From an uncultured Gammaproteobacteria bacterium (lineage in GTDB: Bacteria; Pseudomonadota; Gammaproteobacteria; Pseudomonadales; Pseudohongiellaceae): 38,281 nt of DNA. The notes beneath the pieces were generated by a model. It was not told where the DNA came from, searched no databases, and was given only the letters and a program-made list of their open reading frames with translations. Positions 1 through 7,991 of the stretch are shown here, piece by piece (positions within the stretch are counted from its first letter, which is position 1; the number at the start of each line of letters is the position of its first letter). The DNA is taken from contig CAJXSF010000033.1 of NCBI GenBank assembly GCA_913061515.1, positions 1-38,281 of the forward strand. Direction: 5' to 3'. Made by a program: the position numbers and the translations under genes.

Positions 1-55
1 TTTTATATGGTAGCTATGCGTGGACTTGAACCACGGACCCCAGCATTATGAATGC
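1..55. repeat. Left attachment-site repeat (att duplication of tRNA-Met 3' half)
   Basis: These 55 bases are identical to 17030-17084. Positions 8-55 equal the 3' half of the tRNA-Met gene (CCA end, acceptor strand, T arm, anticodon loop) in minus orientation; identity stops at base 56, in the anticodon stem, where the 5' half of the tRNA is absent. This is the pattern left when a tyrosine integrase inserts an element at a tRNA gene and the element rebuilds the tRNA at the other end. The window begins exactly at this repeat, so its true left limit and the chromosomal flank are unseen. Confidence 0.93.
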
Positions 56-203
56 GAGGTCGAATTGTTTTTTGGTATTCTCGATTGGTCCAGGTATTAC
101 TCGATGTATATCGATATCCTTTTGTAATTATGGAAGTTAATCTAATTATTACACCTTTCCTATATTCACTGGTAGTCAATGAAGGTATGCTTAAGTCACA
201 CTT

Positions 204-226
204 ATTTGGACTTAATGTGGACTTAA
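204..226 (+). repeat. 23-bp island-terminal direct repeat, left copy (putative arm sites)
   Basis: Identical to 16958-16980 in the same orientation. It contains two GGACTTAA boxes separated by TGT. A related box in inverted orientation, TTAAGTCA, lies upstream at 191-198. The repeat ends three bases before the integrase ATG, so a protein bound here would cover the ribosome-binding region. Placement just inside both island ends fits arm-type sites for integrase or excisionase; that role is inferred. Confidence 0.75.
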
Positions 227-229
227 ATT

Positions 230-1471
230 ATGAAGGCTCGTATTACAGCGACACTTCTTAAAGATGTTGACGTTAAACTTGCTGCTTACGAAATCGTAGA
301 CAATGTATTGACCGGCTTTCTTGCTCGGGTGCAACCCTCCGGACGAATAACCTTTTACTTTACCTATAGAGCTTCTGACGGTCGTCGTCAAAGAAGCAGG
401 ATAGGCTCATATCCAACGGTCACAGTGCCTTTCGCCAGAGAGAAAGCTGAAAGGCTTGCGGCGGAGATAGTTCTAGGTGCGAATCCTCAGCAAGTAAAGA
501 AGGCTGAGCGGGACCGACGACTACGTGCAAAGCATGAAACACTAGAGGGCTTCATAGCGCACAAGTACAAAGACTGGGCACTCTCTCATCAGCGGCGTGG
601 ACAAGAAACTCTAAATCTCCTCCGGCGAAGTTTTCTGCCTCTATATCCTAAGTACTTGAAAGATGTAACTGCTTGGGATATTCAAAAGTGGCGCACAGAG
701 AAGTCAAAGGCAGGGCTTGCGCCGTCAACGATAAATAGAGCTGTGACCACATTGAAAGCTGTTTTAAACAAGGCTTTAGAGTGGGGCGTTATTGAAATAA
801 ACCCTCTGCAAACAATTAAGCCGCTCAAACTAGACTCAAAGGGAATTGTTAGATTTTTATCCGACAAGGAAGAGGCTCGTTTGAGAGTTGCGTTGGATGA
901 ACGACAACGAGAGATGGTGGATAGCAGAAAATCAGGCAATGCATGGCGCAAGACAAGAGGACGTGATGGACTCCCGGAGCTCAATAGTCAGTTCGTAGAC
1001 TATTTAAAACCGCTAGTATTGCTTGCGGCTAATACCGGCTTAAGGCGCGGAGAGCTATTCAGTCTCAAATGGGAAAATATAAGTTTCGAGCGTAAGAACC
1101 TTGTTGTTATCGGAAATACTGCAAAATCGGGGCATACAAGGCATGTTCCGCTAAACTCTGAGGCGGTTGCCTTATTGCTAGGGTGGCGGGACAGTGTATG
1201 TAGTGAGTATGTATTTCCTAGCCCGGTGACGAATCGGAAACTGGAAACGATTAAAAAAGCGTGGACACAACTAAGACTACGCGCAGGTGTTGAAAACTTT
1301 AGGTTTCATGATCTTCGGCATACCTTTGCAAGTAAGCTGGTTATGGCAGGAGTTGATCTGTATACCGTAAAGGAGTTGATGGGGCACTCAACGATCCAAA
1401 TGACGGAGCGTTATGCTCATCTGGCACCAGAGCATACGGCCACTGCAGTAGAGCGGTTAGTGGCTAAGTGA
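230..1471 (+). CDS. int: Tyrosine-recombinase integrase of the island (P4/DUF4102 type)
   Basis: This integrase (413 aa) catalyses site-specific recombination between the element and the tRNA-Met gene. The N-terminal ~90 residues resemble the arm-binding DUF4102 domain, residues ~100-195 a SAM-like core-binding domain, and the C-terminal part the catalytic domain. All catalytic residues are visible: R272 in TGLRRGE, K299 in TAKSGHTRH, H360 and R363 in HDLRH, H386 in GHS and the nucleophile Y395 in ERYAHL. Length and layout are normal for P4-type integrases. No good Shine-Dalgarno is seen; the 23-bp repeat at 204-226 abuts the start, suggesting autoregulation. It sits at the island end carrying the partial tRNA copy, transcribed inward, away from the repeat. 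It appears intact. Confidence 0.95.
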   Translation: MKARITATLLKDVDVKLAAYEIVDNVLTGFLARVQPSGRITFYFTYRASDGRRQRSRIGSYPTVTVPFAREKAERLAAEIVLGANPQQVKKAERDRRLRAKHETLEGFIAHKYKDWALSHQRRGQETLNLLRRSFLPLYPKYLKDVTAWDIQKWRTEKSKAGLAPSTINRAVTTLKAVLNKALEWGVIEINPLQTIKPLKLDSKGIVRFLSDKEEARLRVALDERQREMVDSRKSGNAWRKTRGRDGLPELNSQFVDYLKPLVLLAANTGLRRGELFSLKWENISFERKNLVVIGNTAKSGHTRHVPLNSEAVALLLGWRDSVCSEYVFPSPVTNRKLETIKKAWTQLRLRAGVENFRFHDLRHTFASKLVMAGVDLYTVKELMGHSTIQMTERYAHLAPEHTATAVERLVAK

Positions 1472-1554
1472 ACTGCTAAACTCACAGTTTGGGAATGAGT
1501 TAAATGGAATTTCATGGCGAATTACGCATTACGTGTGATCGGCGAAAAAATTAG

Positions 1555-3894
1555 ATGACGGAACAATATATGACGATTGGAGTAAATAACCTCGCGAGCG
1601 AATCGTGGGCCTTGGCAGAGCTGCTGCGTGGTGATTTTAGGCAAAGCCAATATGGTCGAATCATTCTGCCTTTTAACCTCCTGCGTCGGCTCGAATGCGT
1701 GTTAGAGAAGACTAAGCCAAAAGTGTTAGCGGAATATGAAAAAGTAAAGAAGATGAATATTCCGGAGGAGGCAGAAGAAAAGCTGTTACTAAGGGCGACG
1801 GGTGGCCTCTCCTTCTTTAATACCTCGAAGATGGACCTCTCAACCCTTGGCGAGAGTGACGTGAAGGCGAATCTTGAGAGTTATATTCAAGGGTTCTCAC
1901 GAGACGCGCGGGAGATCTTTGAGCACTTCAAGTTTGCGGAGTTCATTGGACAACTCAACGATGCAGGCCTGCTGTATAAGGTCGTCCAACGTGTGCGCAA
2001 TACAGACTTAAGCCCCAAGGCGGTGTCCAATCACGAGATGGGTCTAGTATTCGAGGAACTGATCCGCCGCTTTGCGGAAAGCTCCAACGACACGGCCGGT
2101 GAGCACTTTACCCCGCGAGATATCGTGCGCCTAACCACCTCGCTGGTCTTCATGGAAGATGATGAGGCGCTCACCAAGCCCGGCATCATCCGCACCGTAT
2201 ACGACCCCACAGCGGGGACGGGGGGCTTCCTCTCATCGGGCATGGAGTATGTGCACGAGCTCAACCCCCAGGCGGTCATGCGCGCCTTTGGCCAGGAACT
2301 AAACCCAGAGAGTTATGCCATCTGCAAGGCGGATATGCTGATCAAGGGGCAGGATGTCTCCAATATCAAGCTAGGCAACACCCTCTCTAACGATCAACTC
2401 TACGGCAATAGTTTCGACTATATGCTCTCTAACCCGCCCTTCGGTGTGGACTGGAAGAAGATAGAGGAATCGATAAAAGACGAGAATATTTTGAAAGGCT
2501 ACAACGGCCGCTTTGGGCCAGGTTTGCCCCGTGTCTCCGATGGTTCCCTTCTATTCCTGCTGCACCTTATCAGTAAGCTTAGGGACGGCAGTGAAGGGGG
2601 CGGCCGCATCGGCATCATTCTCAACGGCTCGCCCCTGTTTACCGGTGGCGCTGGGTCTGGCGAGTCGGAGATTCGTCGCTATATCCTAGAGGCCGACCTG
2701 CTAGAGGCCATCGTCGCAGTCCCCACGGATATGTTCTACAACACGGGCATCGCCACCTATGTGTGGATACTCTCCAACAAGAAGGCCGACGAGCGCAAGG
2801 GCAAGGTTCAGCTGATAAACGGCGTTAACCTCAGTGGCAAGATGCGTAAGTCTCTTGGGTCGAAGCGCAATGAAATGAGTGCAGACGACATCGCCATCAT
2901 TACCCGCACTTTCGGCGCGTTTGAGACGGTAGATGCGCGAGAGTTGGATAAGCCAGCGGAGCAGAAGAGCAACCGAGGGCGTCAGTCCGCTAACCCCAAG
3001 ACAGAACCTGCTAAGACCTTCGCGAGCAAGATATTCGCCACCCATGAGTTCGGCTACCGCCGCATTACCATAGAGCGACCGTTAAGAGAGAGTTATCAAT
3101 TCAGCGACGAGCGCGTGGCCGAGTTACGTTTCGCCAATAAGCCGTTCAATGCACCGATGAAGTGGATCTACGAGAACTTTGGCAAACACTGGCGCGATGA
3201 TGCCGATTGCCAAGCCTACGGAATATTGCAGGATAAGGCAGTGGAGATTCGTGCCTATATCAAGAGTCACTTCAGCGAACTAAAAGAAAAACAGATCAAG
3301 GATTTGCTGGCTCCTAAGATGTGGCTAACGCAGAGAAGCGTTTTTCTCAAAGCTAAGCAACTACAGAAAAGCTTTGGCAGTAAACAGTACGATGATATGA
3401 ACACCTATGACGCGGCACTCAAGACTGCCTGTGAGGCGCTGGACGTTGCGCTAGATACAGGAGAGAAAAAGCAGATAGTAACCGCGGTAAGCTGGAAGAA
3501 CCCAGAGGCGGAGAAAGTCATTAAGAAAGTTCACAAAAACAACAAGGCCAATCCGCTGTATGGTTTGTTTGAGGTGGGAAAGAAAGTTGTTGAATACAAG
3601 CCCGACGGGGAGCTGCGCGATAATGAAAATGTGGCGCTGGATCCAAGCCAGTCGGTCAATGATTTGAATGAGGCTTATTTTATAAAGGAGGTGCGGCCCC
3701 ATGTGCCGGATGCGTGGATCGATGGGAGCAAGAAGGATGCTAAGGATCAGGAGATAGGCATCGTGGGTTATGAGATTCCGTTTAATCGGCATTTCTACGA
3801 GTATCGGCCGCCGCGGGATTTGGCGGAGATTGATACGGATTTGGATAAGGTGTCGGCTGAGATTATGCAACTGTTACAGGAGGTGCATTCTTGA
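1555..3894 (+). CDS. hsdM: Type I restriction-modification system, methyltransferase subunit M
   Basis: HsdM is the adenine-N6 DNA methyltransferase subunit; with HsdS it forms the modification enzyme and with HsdR the restriction complex. An N-terminal helical domain is followed by an N6-MTase fold with the SAM motif DPTAGTGGF (residues 217-225) and the catalytic NPPF motif (293-296). At 779 aa it is longer than the classical ~500-residue HsdM; about 280 residues after the MTase core form an extension rich in charged residues, as in a long HsdM subfamily. The start at 1555 has a weak ribosome site; an ATG at 1570 behind GGA is an alternative. It heads the locus and is separated from hsdS by a repeat element rather than overlapping it. 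Confidence 0.95.
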   Translation: MTEQYMTIGVNNLASESWALAELLRGDFRQSQYGRIILPFNLLRRLECVLEKTKPKVLAEYEKVKKMNIPEEAEEKLLLRATGGLSFFNTSKMDLSTLGESDVKANLESYIQGFSRDAREIFEHFKFAEFIGQLNDAGLLYKVVQRVRNTDLSPKAVSNHEMGLVFEELIRRFAESSNDTAGEHFTPRDIVRLTTSLVFMEDDEALTKPGIIRTVYDPTAGTGGFLSSGMEYVHELNPQAVMRAFGQELNPESYAICKADMLIKGQDVSNIKLGNTLSNDQLYGNSFDYMLSNPPFGVDWKKIEESIKDENILKGYNGRFGPGLPRVSDGSLLFLLHLISKLRDGSEGGGRIGIILNGSPLFTGGAGSGESEIRRYILEADLLEAIVAVPTDMFYNTGIATYVWILSNKKADERKGKVQLINGVNLSGKMRKSLGSKRNEMSADDIAIITRTFGAFETVDARELDKPAEQKSNRGRQSANPKTEPAKTFASKIFATHEFGYRRITIERPLRESYQFSDERVAELRFANKPFNAPMKWIYENFGKHWRDDADCQAYGILQDKAVEIRAYIKSHFSELKEKQIKDLLAPKMWLTQRSVFLKAKQLQKSFGSKQYDDMNTYDAALKTACEALDVALDTGEKKQIVTAVSWKNPEAEKVIKKVHKNNKANPLYGLFEVGKKVVEYKPDGELRDNENVALDPSQSVNDLNEAYFIKEVRPHVPDAWIDGSKKDAKDQEIGIVGYEIPFNRHFYEYRPPRDLAEIDTDLDKVSAEIMQLLQEVHS

Positions 3895-3909
3895 TGCGGT
3901 TTTGTATTC

Positions 3910-4018
3910 TTTTCTCGGCCTGCCTCCGCGTGCTGCTTTGCTCGACACGCCGTGAATACGTCCGTGTAGGCTTGACGCCAGCATCCATGCTGGCGACAGT
4001 CGAGAAAACCAGCACGCG
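3910..4018. repeat. REP/MITE-like palindromic element between hsdM and hsdS
   Basis: A perfect hairpin CGCCAGCAT-CC-ATGCTGGCG lies at 3976-3995 and is enclosed by CTCGAC (3941-3946) and GTCGAG (3999-4004). Two further exact inverted pairs flank it: TTTTCTCG (3910-3917) with CGAGAAAA (4001-4008), and CGCGTGCTG (3927-3935) with CAGCACGCG (4010-4018). The last two pairs cross, so they cannot all form one simple stem. From memory, similar palindromes recur in other gammaproteobacterial genomes. Short open frames through it are not genes. Confidence 0.7.
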
Positions 4019-4068
4019 AACGCAGTCCTTCCTACGTGCCAAATTTGAGGCTTTGGCTTGGGGGATTT

Positions 4069-5352
4069 ATGAGTAGGTATAAAGCTTATCCTGAGTATAA
4101 AAAATCAGGTGTTGAGTGGTTGGGGAGTGTTCCTAAATCTTGGAATGTTAGTCGGTTAGCCTATGTTTTTGTTAAAGCTAACGCTGGAGAGGTTATTGAT
4201 AAGTCGCATTGGGGAGAGGGTGACGAATTGTTGTATACATGCAACAGAACCCCTCTTAAGTCAGATTTCTCAGAGTTTCCAGAGGATAAGAGAACTGGGG
4301 CGAATGACCTATTATTGACTCGTAACGGTACACCCTATGTTCACAAACCTATACCAGGGTCACTTTATTCGAATGTGGTTCAAAGAATAGTGCTAAAGAA
4401 GAAATTTGATCGAGACTATTTAATGTATTGTCTTGGGAATTCAGCAACGAACTTGAAAGGTTATGGTGTTTCAATCGAAAGCTTAAATTTTGAGAACTGG
4501 AAGTCCCTTTCGTTTTCTTATCCTGAAAAACCCGGTCAAAGAAGAGTGGTGAAATTTCTCGACTACGAAACTGCCAAAATCGACGATTTGATCGACAAAC
4601 AACAACAGCTAATCAAGCTGCTAAAAGAGAAGCGTCAGGCCGTCATCAGTCACGCCGTCACCAAAGGCCTCAATCCAGACGCCCCCATGCGCGACTCGGG
4701 TGTCGAGTGGTTGGGTGATGTGCCGGCGCATTGGGAAATACGCGCAGTGTCAAAAGTTTCTCAAAAAATAACGAATGGCTATGTTGGGCCTACTAGAGAT
4801 ATTCTTGTACCCAAGGGCGTACCATACGTACAAGCTACACATATTAAAAAGGGTAAAGTGAATTTTGATGATGCCTACTTTGTGAGGCCGACATGGAGTG
4901 ATGCGCATGCGAAATCTATACTAGTTAAGGGCGATGTCCTGATCGTACAAACGGGTGCGGGCACTGGCGATATTGGATTGGTTACGGAAGATGAGGAAGG
5001 ATTTAATTGCCATGCCTTAATTATTGTGCAGCCAATAACAAACGTTATAGCTGGGAATTACTTATCAATGTTATTTCAGTCTCATTATGGTTATTCAGTT
5101 TTGTACTCAATTCGTACTGGTGGAATGCATCCTCATTTAAATTGTGGTGAAGTCAAATTCGTTAAAGTGCCAGTGCCGCCAAAAGGAGAGCAAGATAAAA
5201 TTACTGAGTACATCAATCAACAATTATGTAAGTTTGATAATTTGATTGAGCTGCAGGTTATTGCTATTCAACTGATGCAAGAGCGTCGCACCGCGCTGAT
5301 CTCTGCCGCCGTCACCGGCAAGATCGATGTTAGAGATTGGCAGCCCGCTTAG
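4069..5352 (+). CDS. hsdS: Type I restriction-modification system, specificity subunit S
   Basis: HsdS reads the bipartite DNA target for the HsdM/HsdR complex. The two-fold internal repeat of the family is clear: SGVEWLGSVPKSW near the N terminus recurs as SGVEWLGDVPAHW near residue 210, and EKRQAVISHAVTKG in the middle recurs as ERRTALISAAVTGK at the end. Each half is one target-recognition domain (about 20-160 and 225-395) plus a conserved helical spacer (about 165-205 and 395-425). The ATG at 4069 is preferred over one 33 bases upstream because it follows GGGGG and begins with the usual SRYKAYPEYK sequence. The recognition domains are AT-rich while the spacers are GC-rich, a sign of domain exchange. 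The gene is intact; its target cannot be predicted. Confidence 0.94.
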   Translation: MSRYKAYPEYKKSGVEWLGSVPKSWNVSRLAYVFVKANAGEVIDKSHWGEGDELLYTCNRTPLKSDFSEFPEDKRTGANDLLLTRNGTPYVHKPIPGSLYSNVVQRIVLKKKFDRDYLMYCLGNSATNLKGYGVSIESLNFENWKSLSFSYPEKPGQRRVVKFLDYETAKIDDLIDKQQQLIKLLKEKRQAVISHAVTKGLNPDAPMRDSGVEWLGDVPAHWEIRAVSKVSQKITNGYVGPTRDILVPKGVPYVQATHIKKGKVNFDDAYFVRPTWSDAHAKSILVKGDVLIVQTGAGTGDIGLVTEDEEGFNCHALIIVQPITNVIAGNYLSMLFQSHYGYSVLYSIRTGGMHPHLNCGEVKFVKVPVPPKGEQDKITEYINQQLCKFDNLIELQVIAIQLMQERRTALISAAVTGKIDVRDWQPA

Positions 5353-5433
5353 TGTGTCGAGTTCGGTCTCCGGTAGTTGTGTCTGTGTTGCTATGGGTTT
5401 TCATTTTACGGCATGGGTCAGTTGGCTTCGCTC

Positions 5434-5590
5434 AACCGGCCATAGAACCGGCCAAAATGCAGTTTTAACAAGCACGAAAGGCGCTTCTTTGGTTTTTATT
5501 TTATGTCTGTAAAGTCGTTATATATCAATATGTTGATGCGTGTTATGTGTCATGGATAGGGCAGCCATTGAATCGGCCATTGAATCGGCC
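5434..5590. repeat. Paired 12-bp CGGCCA repeats upstream of the Fic gene
   Basis: The hsdS-fic gap (5353-5640) contains a 12-bp tandem, CCATTGAATCGG twice at 5565-5588, followed by CCAAAA. A related pair, AACCGGCCATAG-AACCGGCCAAAA, lies at 5434-5457. In both pairs CGGCC recurs with 12-bp spacing and the second copy runs into an A tract. They could be binding sites for a regulator of the downstream genes; no protein can be assigned. Confidence 0.45.
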
Positions 5591-5640
5591 AAAAAATTAG
5601 CCATAATGAGTCTCTGCATATAAACGGACGGGGCATTTTT

Positions 5641-6849
5641 GTGGGGACTTCAATCATTGCTGTGGCACCCTTTATTCCTAGCGACAAAGCATTAGGTCAG
5701 TCAGATTTGCCGGACAAAGCGGTGGCTTTGAGTGTGGCTTCGATGGCATTGGCTGCGCAGTTATCGCCGTTGACGCTGGCAACGCTTGAGCGTTATATGC
5801 GGGTGATTGATTCCTATTACTCAAATCTTATAGAAGGCAATACTACGCGGCCTCATGAGATTCGGGCGGCTCAGCGTGGCGATTATAGTAATGATGGGGC
5901 TAAGCGAGACCTGCAACAGGAGTCCCTTGCGCATATGGCGGTACAGGCCTGGGTGCGGGAGCAAAAGCTGACGCTCGAGCAGATCTTCGATCCAGCGTTT
6001 ATCAAAGCGCTGCATCAACAGTTTTACCAGCGTATTCCCGAGAGTCTTTGGGTGATTAAAGACAAGCAGGGTAAAGAGCTCGATAAAGTGGTGCCGGGGC
6101 AATGGCGCACGCGTCAGGTAGAAGTAGGGCGGCATTTGCCACCCGTTGGTGACGATCTGCCCAGCTTAATGACAAGCTTCTGCACAACCTATAATCCCAA
6201 TCACTATAAGGGCGACCGCAAGCTGGTGGCTGTTATGGCGGCTCACCACCGTTTTGCTTGGATTCACCCTTTTCTAGACGGCAACGGTCGAGTGGGGCGT
6301 TTGTTCACCGATGCAGCCTTGACTGCGGCGGGCTTAAGCAGTTGTGGTGCTTGGAGCCTAAGCCGTGGTTTGGCAAAAACCTCCGCGCAATATAAGGCCT
6401 TATTAGCCGCAGCCGATGCTCCGCGACAGGGGAATCTCGATGGCCGTGGCGAGCTCAGCGAGAAGGGTTTACTGAATTTTTGTGCCTATATGCTGGATAC
6501 CGCCAATGATCAGGTGGCGTATATAAGTAAGCTGCTCAATCTCGTAGAGCTGCGTAAACGCATTAACGGCTATGTGCAGGCGCGCAATGATAATCGCGTG
6601 GCGGGGATGAGCGATTCCTTGAAGCCGGCCGCCGCCTTGGTGTTATTCACCGCATTTATCCATGGCGAGATTGAGCGGGCGCAGGCATTAGAATTATGCG
6701 CCATGCCGGAGCGTAGCGCGCGTCGTCTATTGGGTCAGTTAAAAGCGGAGGGCTTGCTGAGTGAAACCAGCAGTAAGTCACCGCTGCGCTGGGAGATCCC
6801 AGAGCATGCAGAGCCTTGGTATTTTCCACAGCTAGCACCACAGGCGTAA
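5641..6849 (+). CDS. Fic-family AMP-transferase, class II (N-terminal inhibitory helix)
   Basis: Fic proteins transfer AMP (rarely another phosphate group) from a nucleotide to protein targets. The signature HPFLDGNGRVGR spans residues 209-220 with the catalytic His209. The inhibitory motif [ST]xxxE[GN] is present as SNLIEG at 61-66, before the Fic core, placing it in class II, whose Glu (here E65) blocks ATP binding until relieved. The C-terminal ~80 residues look like a winged helix, as in many 350-400 aa Fic proteins. The start is a GTG; no ATG lies close by. It sits inside the type I locus, after hsdS and before the wHTH-nucleotidyltransferase. Whether it controls or reinforces the restriction system, or is a passenger, is not shown. 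Confidence 0.9.
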   Translation: MGTSIIAVAPFIPSDKALGQSDLPDKAVALSVASMALAAQLSPLTLATLERYMRVIDSYYSNLIEGNTTRPHEIRAAQRGDYSNDGAKRDLQQESLAHMAVQAWVREQKLTLEQIFDPAFIKALHQQFYQRIPESLWVIKDKQGKELDKVVPGQWRTRQVEVGRHLPPVGDDLPSLMTSFCTTYNPNHYKGDRKLVAVMAAHHRFAWIHPFLDGNGRVGRLFTDAALTAAGLSSCGAWSLSRGLAKTSAQYKALLAAADAPRQGNLDGRGELSEKGLLNFCAYMLDTANDQVAYISKLLNLVELRKRINGYVQARNDNRVAGMSDSLKPAAALVLFTAFIHGEIERAQALELCAMPERSARRLLGQLKAEGLLSETSSKSPLRWEIPEHAEPWYFPQLAPQA

Positions 6850-6903
6850 AGACAAGATATCAAAGGCGAGCGCGGTGTGGGTTAGATTGGTAGTCTTCTC
6901 GAC

Positions 6904-6943
6904 AAGTCCCAAAATGGGGGTTATAGTACCCAAATTGGGACTT
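6904..6943. promoter_or_regulatory. Two-dyad operator upstream of the wHTH-nucleotidyltransferase gene
   Basis: AAGTCCCAA at 6904-6912 and TTGGGACTT at 6935-6943 are perfect inverted repeats. Inside are two smaller dyads, CCCAaaaTGGG (6908-6918) and CCCAAATTGGG (6929-6939), whose centres are 21 bp apart, two helical turns, so two dimers could bind the same face. The AT-rich TTATAGTA between them may hold the -10 element. It lies 16 bases before the ATG of a winged-helix protein, the natural candidate for its ligand (inference). Confidence 0.75.
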
Positions 6944-6959
6944 TTGATGGGCGGAGGCG

Positions 6960-7538
6960 ATGGCGCGAACTAGTATTGGAGATGCATTGTTTACTAAAGG
7001 GCAGCAGAGGGTGCTGGCCTTGCTCTATGGGCAGGCGGACAAGAGTTTCTACCTGAATGAGGTGGTGCGCCATGCGGCCATGGGTAAGGGCGTGATAAGC
7101 CGCGAACTGGCCAAGTTGACGGATGCGGGTGTATTGTCGGCAAGCAAACAGGGCAATCAAAATCATTATCAAGCCAATGCACAGTGCCCTATATTTAATG
7201 AATTAAAGCAGATCGTGCTGAAAACATTCGGCGTGGCAGGCGCGGTGCGTGCTGGGCTCGCGCCTTTGTTTGGGCAGCTAGAGCAGGCATTTATCTATGG
7301 CTCTGTGGCCAAGGGCGAAGATCACGCGGGCAGCGATATCGACGTGATGCTGGTGGGCAATGACCTGAGTTACAGTGCCATCATGGCAATGCTCGAGCCA
7401 ATTGAGCGGCAGTTGCAACGCAAGGTGAACCCTACTGTGTATTCACCCGCGGAATTTGCGGAGCGCTTGGCCGCGGGGCAGAACTTTTTAAACAAGGTGT
7501 TAGCGCAGCAACGCATTGATCTTTTAGAAAGCAGCTAG
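6960..7538 (+). CDS. Winged-helix DNA-binding protein fused to a minimal nucleotidyltransferase (MNT)
   Basis: Residues ~8-75 form a winged-helix DNA-binding domain (AAMGKGVISRELAKLTDAGVL is the helix-turn-helix stretch). Residues ~105-185 form a minimal nucleotidyltransferase with the motif GSx10DxD: G114-S115 and D126-I-D128. MNT proteins paired with HEPN proteins act as antitoxins by adding AMP to the HEPN toxin (MntA-HepT). The next gene, 21 bases downstream, encodes a HEPN-like helical protein, so this is probably the antitoxin and self-repressor of the pair. Ribosome site GGAGG precedes the ATG at 6960. The operator at 6904-6943 suggests autoregulation independent of the hsd genes. An alternative is a plain regulator with a substrate-modifying domain. 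Confidence 0.85.
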   Translation: MARTSIGDALFTKGQQRVLALLYGQADKSFYLNEVVRHAAMGKGVISRELAKLTDAGVLSASKQGNQNHYQANAQCPIFNELKQIVLKTFGVAGAVRAGLAPLFGQLEQAFIYGSVAKGEDHAGSDIDVMLVGNDLSYSAIMAMLEPIERQLQRKVNPTVYSPAEFAERLAAGQNFLNKVLAQQRIDLLESS

Positions 7539-7559
7539 CGATGGATCGCAGGAGGCGAC

Positions 7560-7979
7560 ATGCAAGAGCTGGATAACTTAGTCAAAATTAATAGGCTAAA
7601 AGTAGAGGCTGCCGATGCGAAAGAGTTTGCGGGGATGTTGCGAGCCGCAGAAGCAAAACTTAAGGATGCGCAACTGCAGGGGCTAAGTGAAGATAGCCAG
7701 TTCTCCTTGGCCTACAGTGCCGCGCATGCGCTGTCTTTAGCGGCATTGCGCTGGCATGGCTATCGCTCCGATGCCCGCTATTTGGTGTTTCAATGTTTGC
7801 AGCATACTCTGGGAATAGAGAACGCTAAGTGGCGCGTGTTAGATAAATGCCATAACGTAAGAAACTTGGCTGAGTATGAGGGTCACCTAGAGATAGAGCC
7901 GCAGCTACTAAAAGAGCTAATAACAATAACACTAGAAATTTTAGCCGCGGTGAAAGCGCTGGCTCCAATAGAAGAATAG
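7560..7979 (+). CDS. HEPN-like protein, probable toxin partner of the MNT protein
   Basis: This is a small all-helical protein (139 aa) with no membrane or signal segment. The pattern SLAYSAAHALSLAALRWHGYRS followed by a C-terminal helix with R101-N102-x-x-x-Y106 matches HEPN-type domains, which are often metal-independent RNases. The canonical RxxxxH is not present; the position that usually holds His is Tyr106, so RNase activity is uncertain and it could be a non-catalytic HEPN relative. It has a strong ribosome site (AGGAGG) and follows the MNT gene by 21 bases, then hsdR starts 12 bases after it, so the three are probably co-transcribed. Confidence 0.7.
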   Translation: MQELDNLVKINRLKVEAADAKEFAGMLRAAEAKLKDAQLQGLSEDSQFSLAYSAAHALSLAALRWHGYRSDARYLVFQCLQHTLGIENAKWRVLDKCHNVRNLAEYEGHLEIEPQLLKELITITLEILAAVKALAPIEE

Positions 7980-7991
7980 GGACGAAGACTC

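Noticed and set aside
52..261. Plus-strand open frame of 69 codons at the left end
   Set aside because: It begins inside the att repeat and overlaps the integrase start; no protein-like features.
4036..4068. Upstream ATG for hsdS
   Set aside because: It adds 11 residues from the repeat-flank sequence; the ATG at 4069 follows a G-rich ribosome site and gives the normal HsdS start.
3891..4076. Open frames of 61 codons between hsdM and hsdS
   Set aside because: They cross the palindromic repeat element and are not protein-like.
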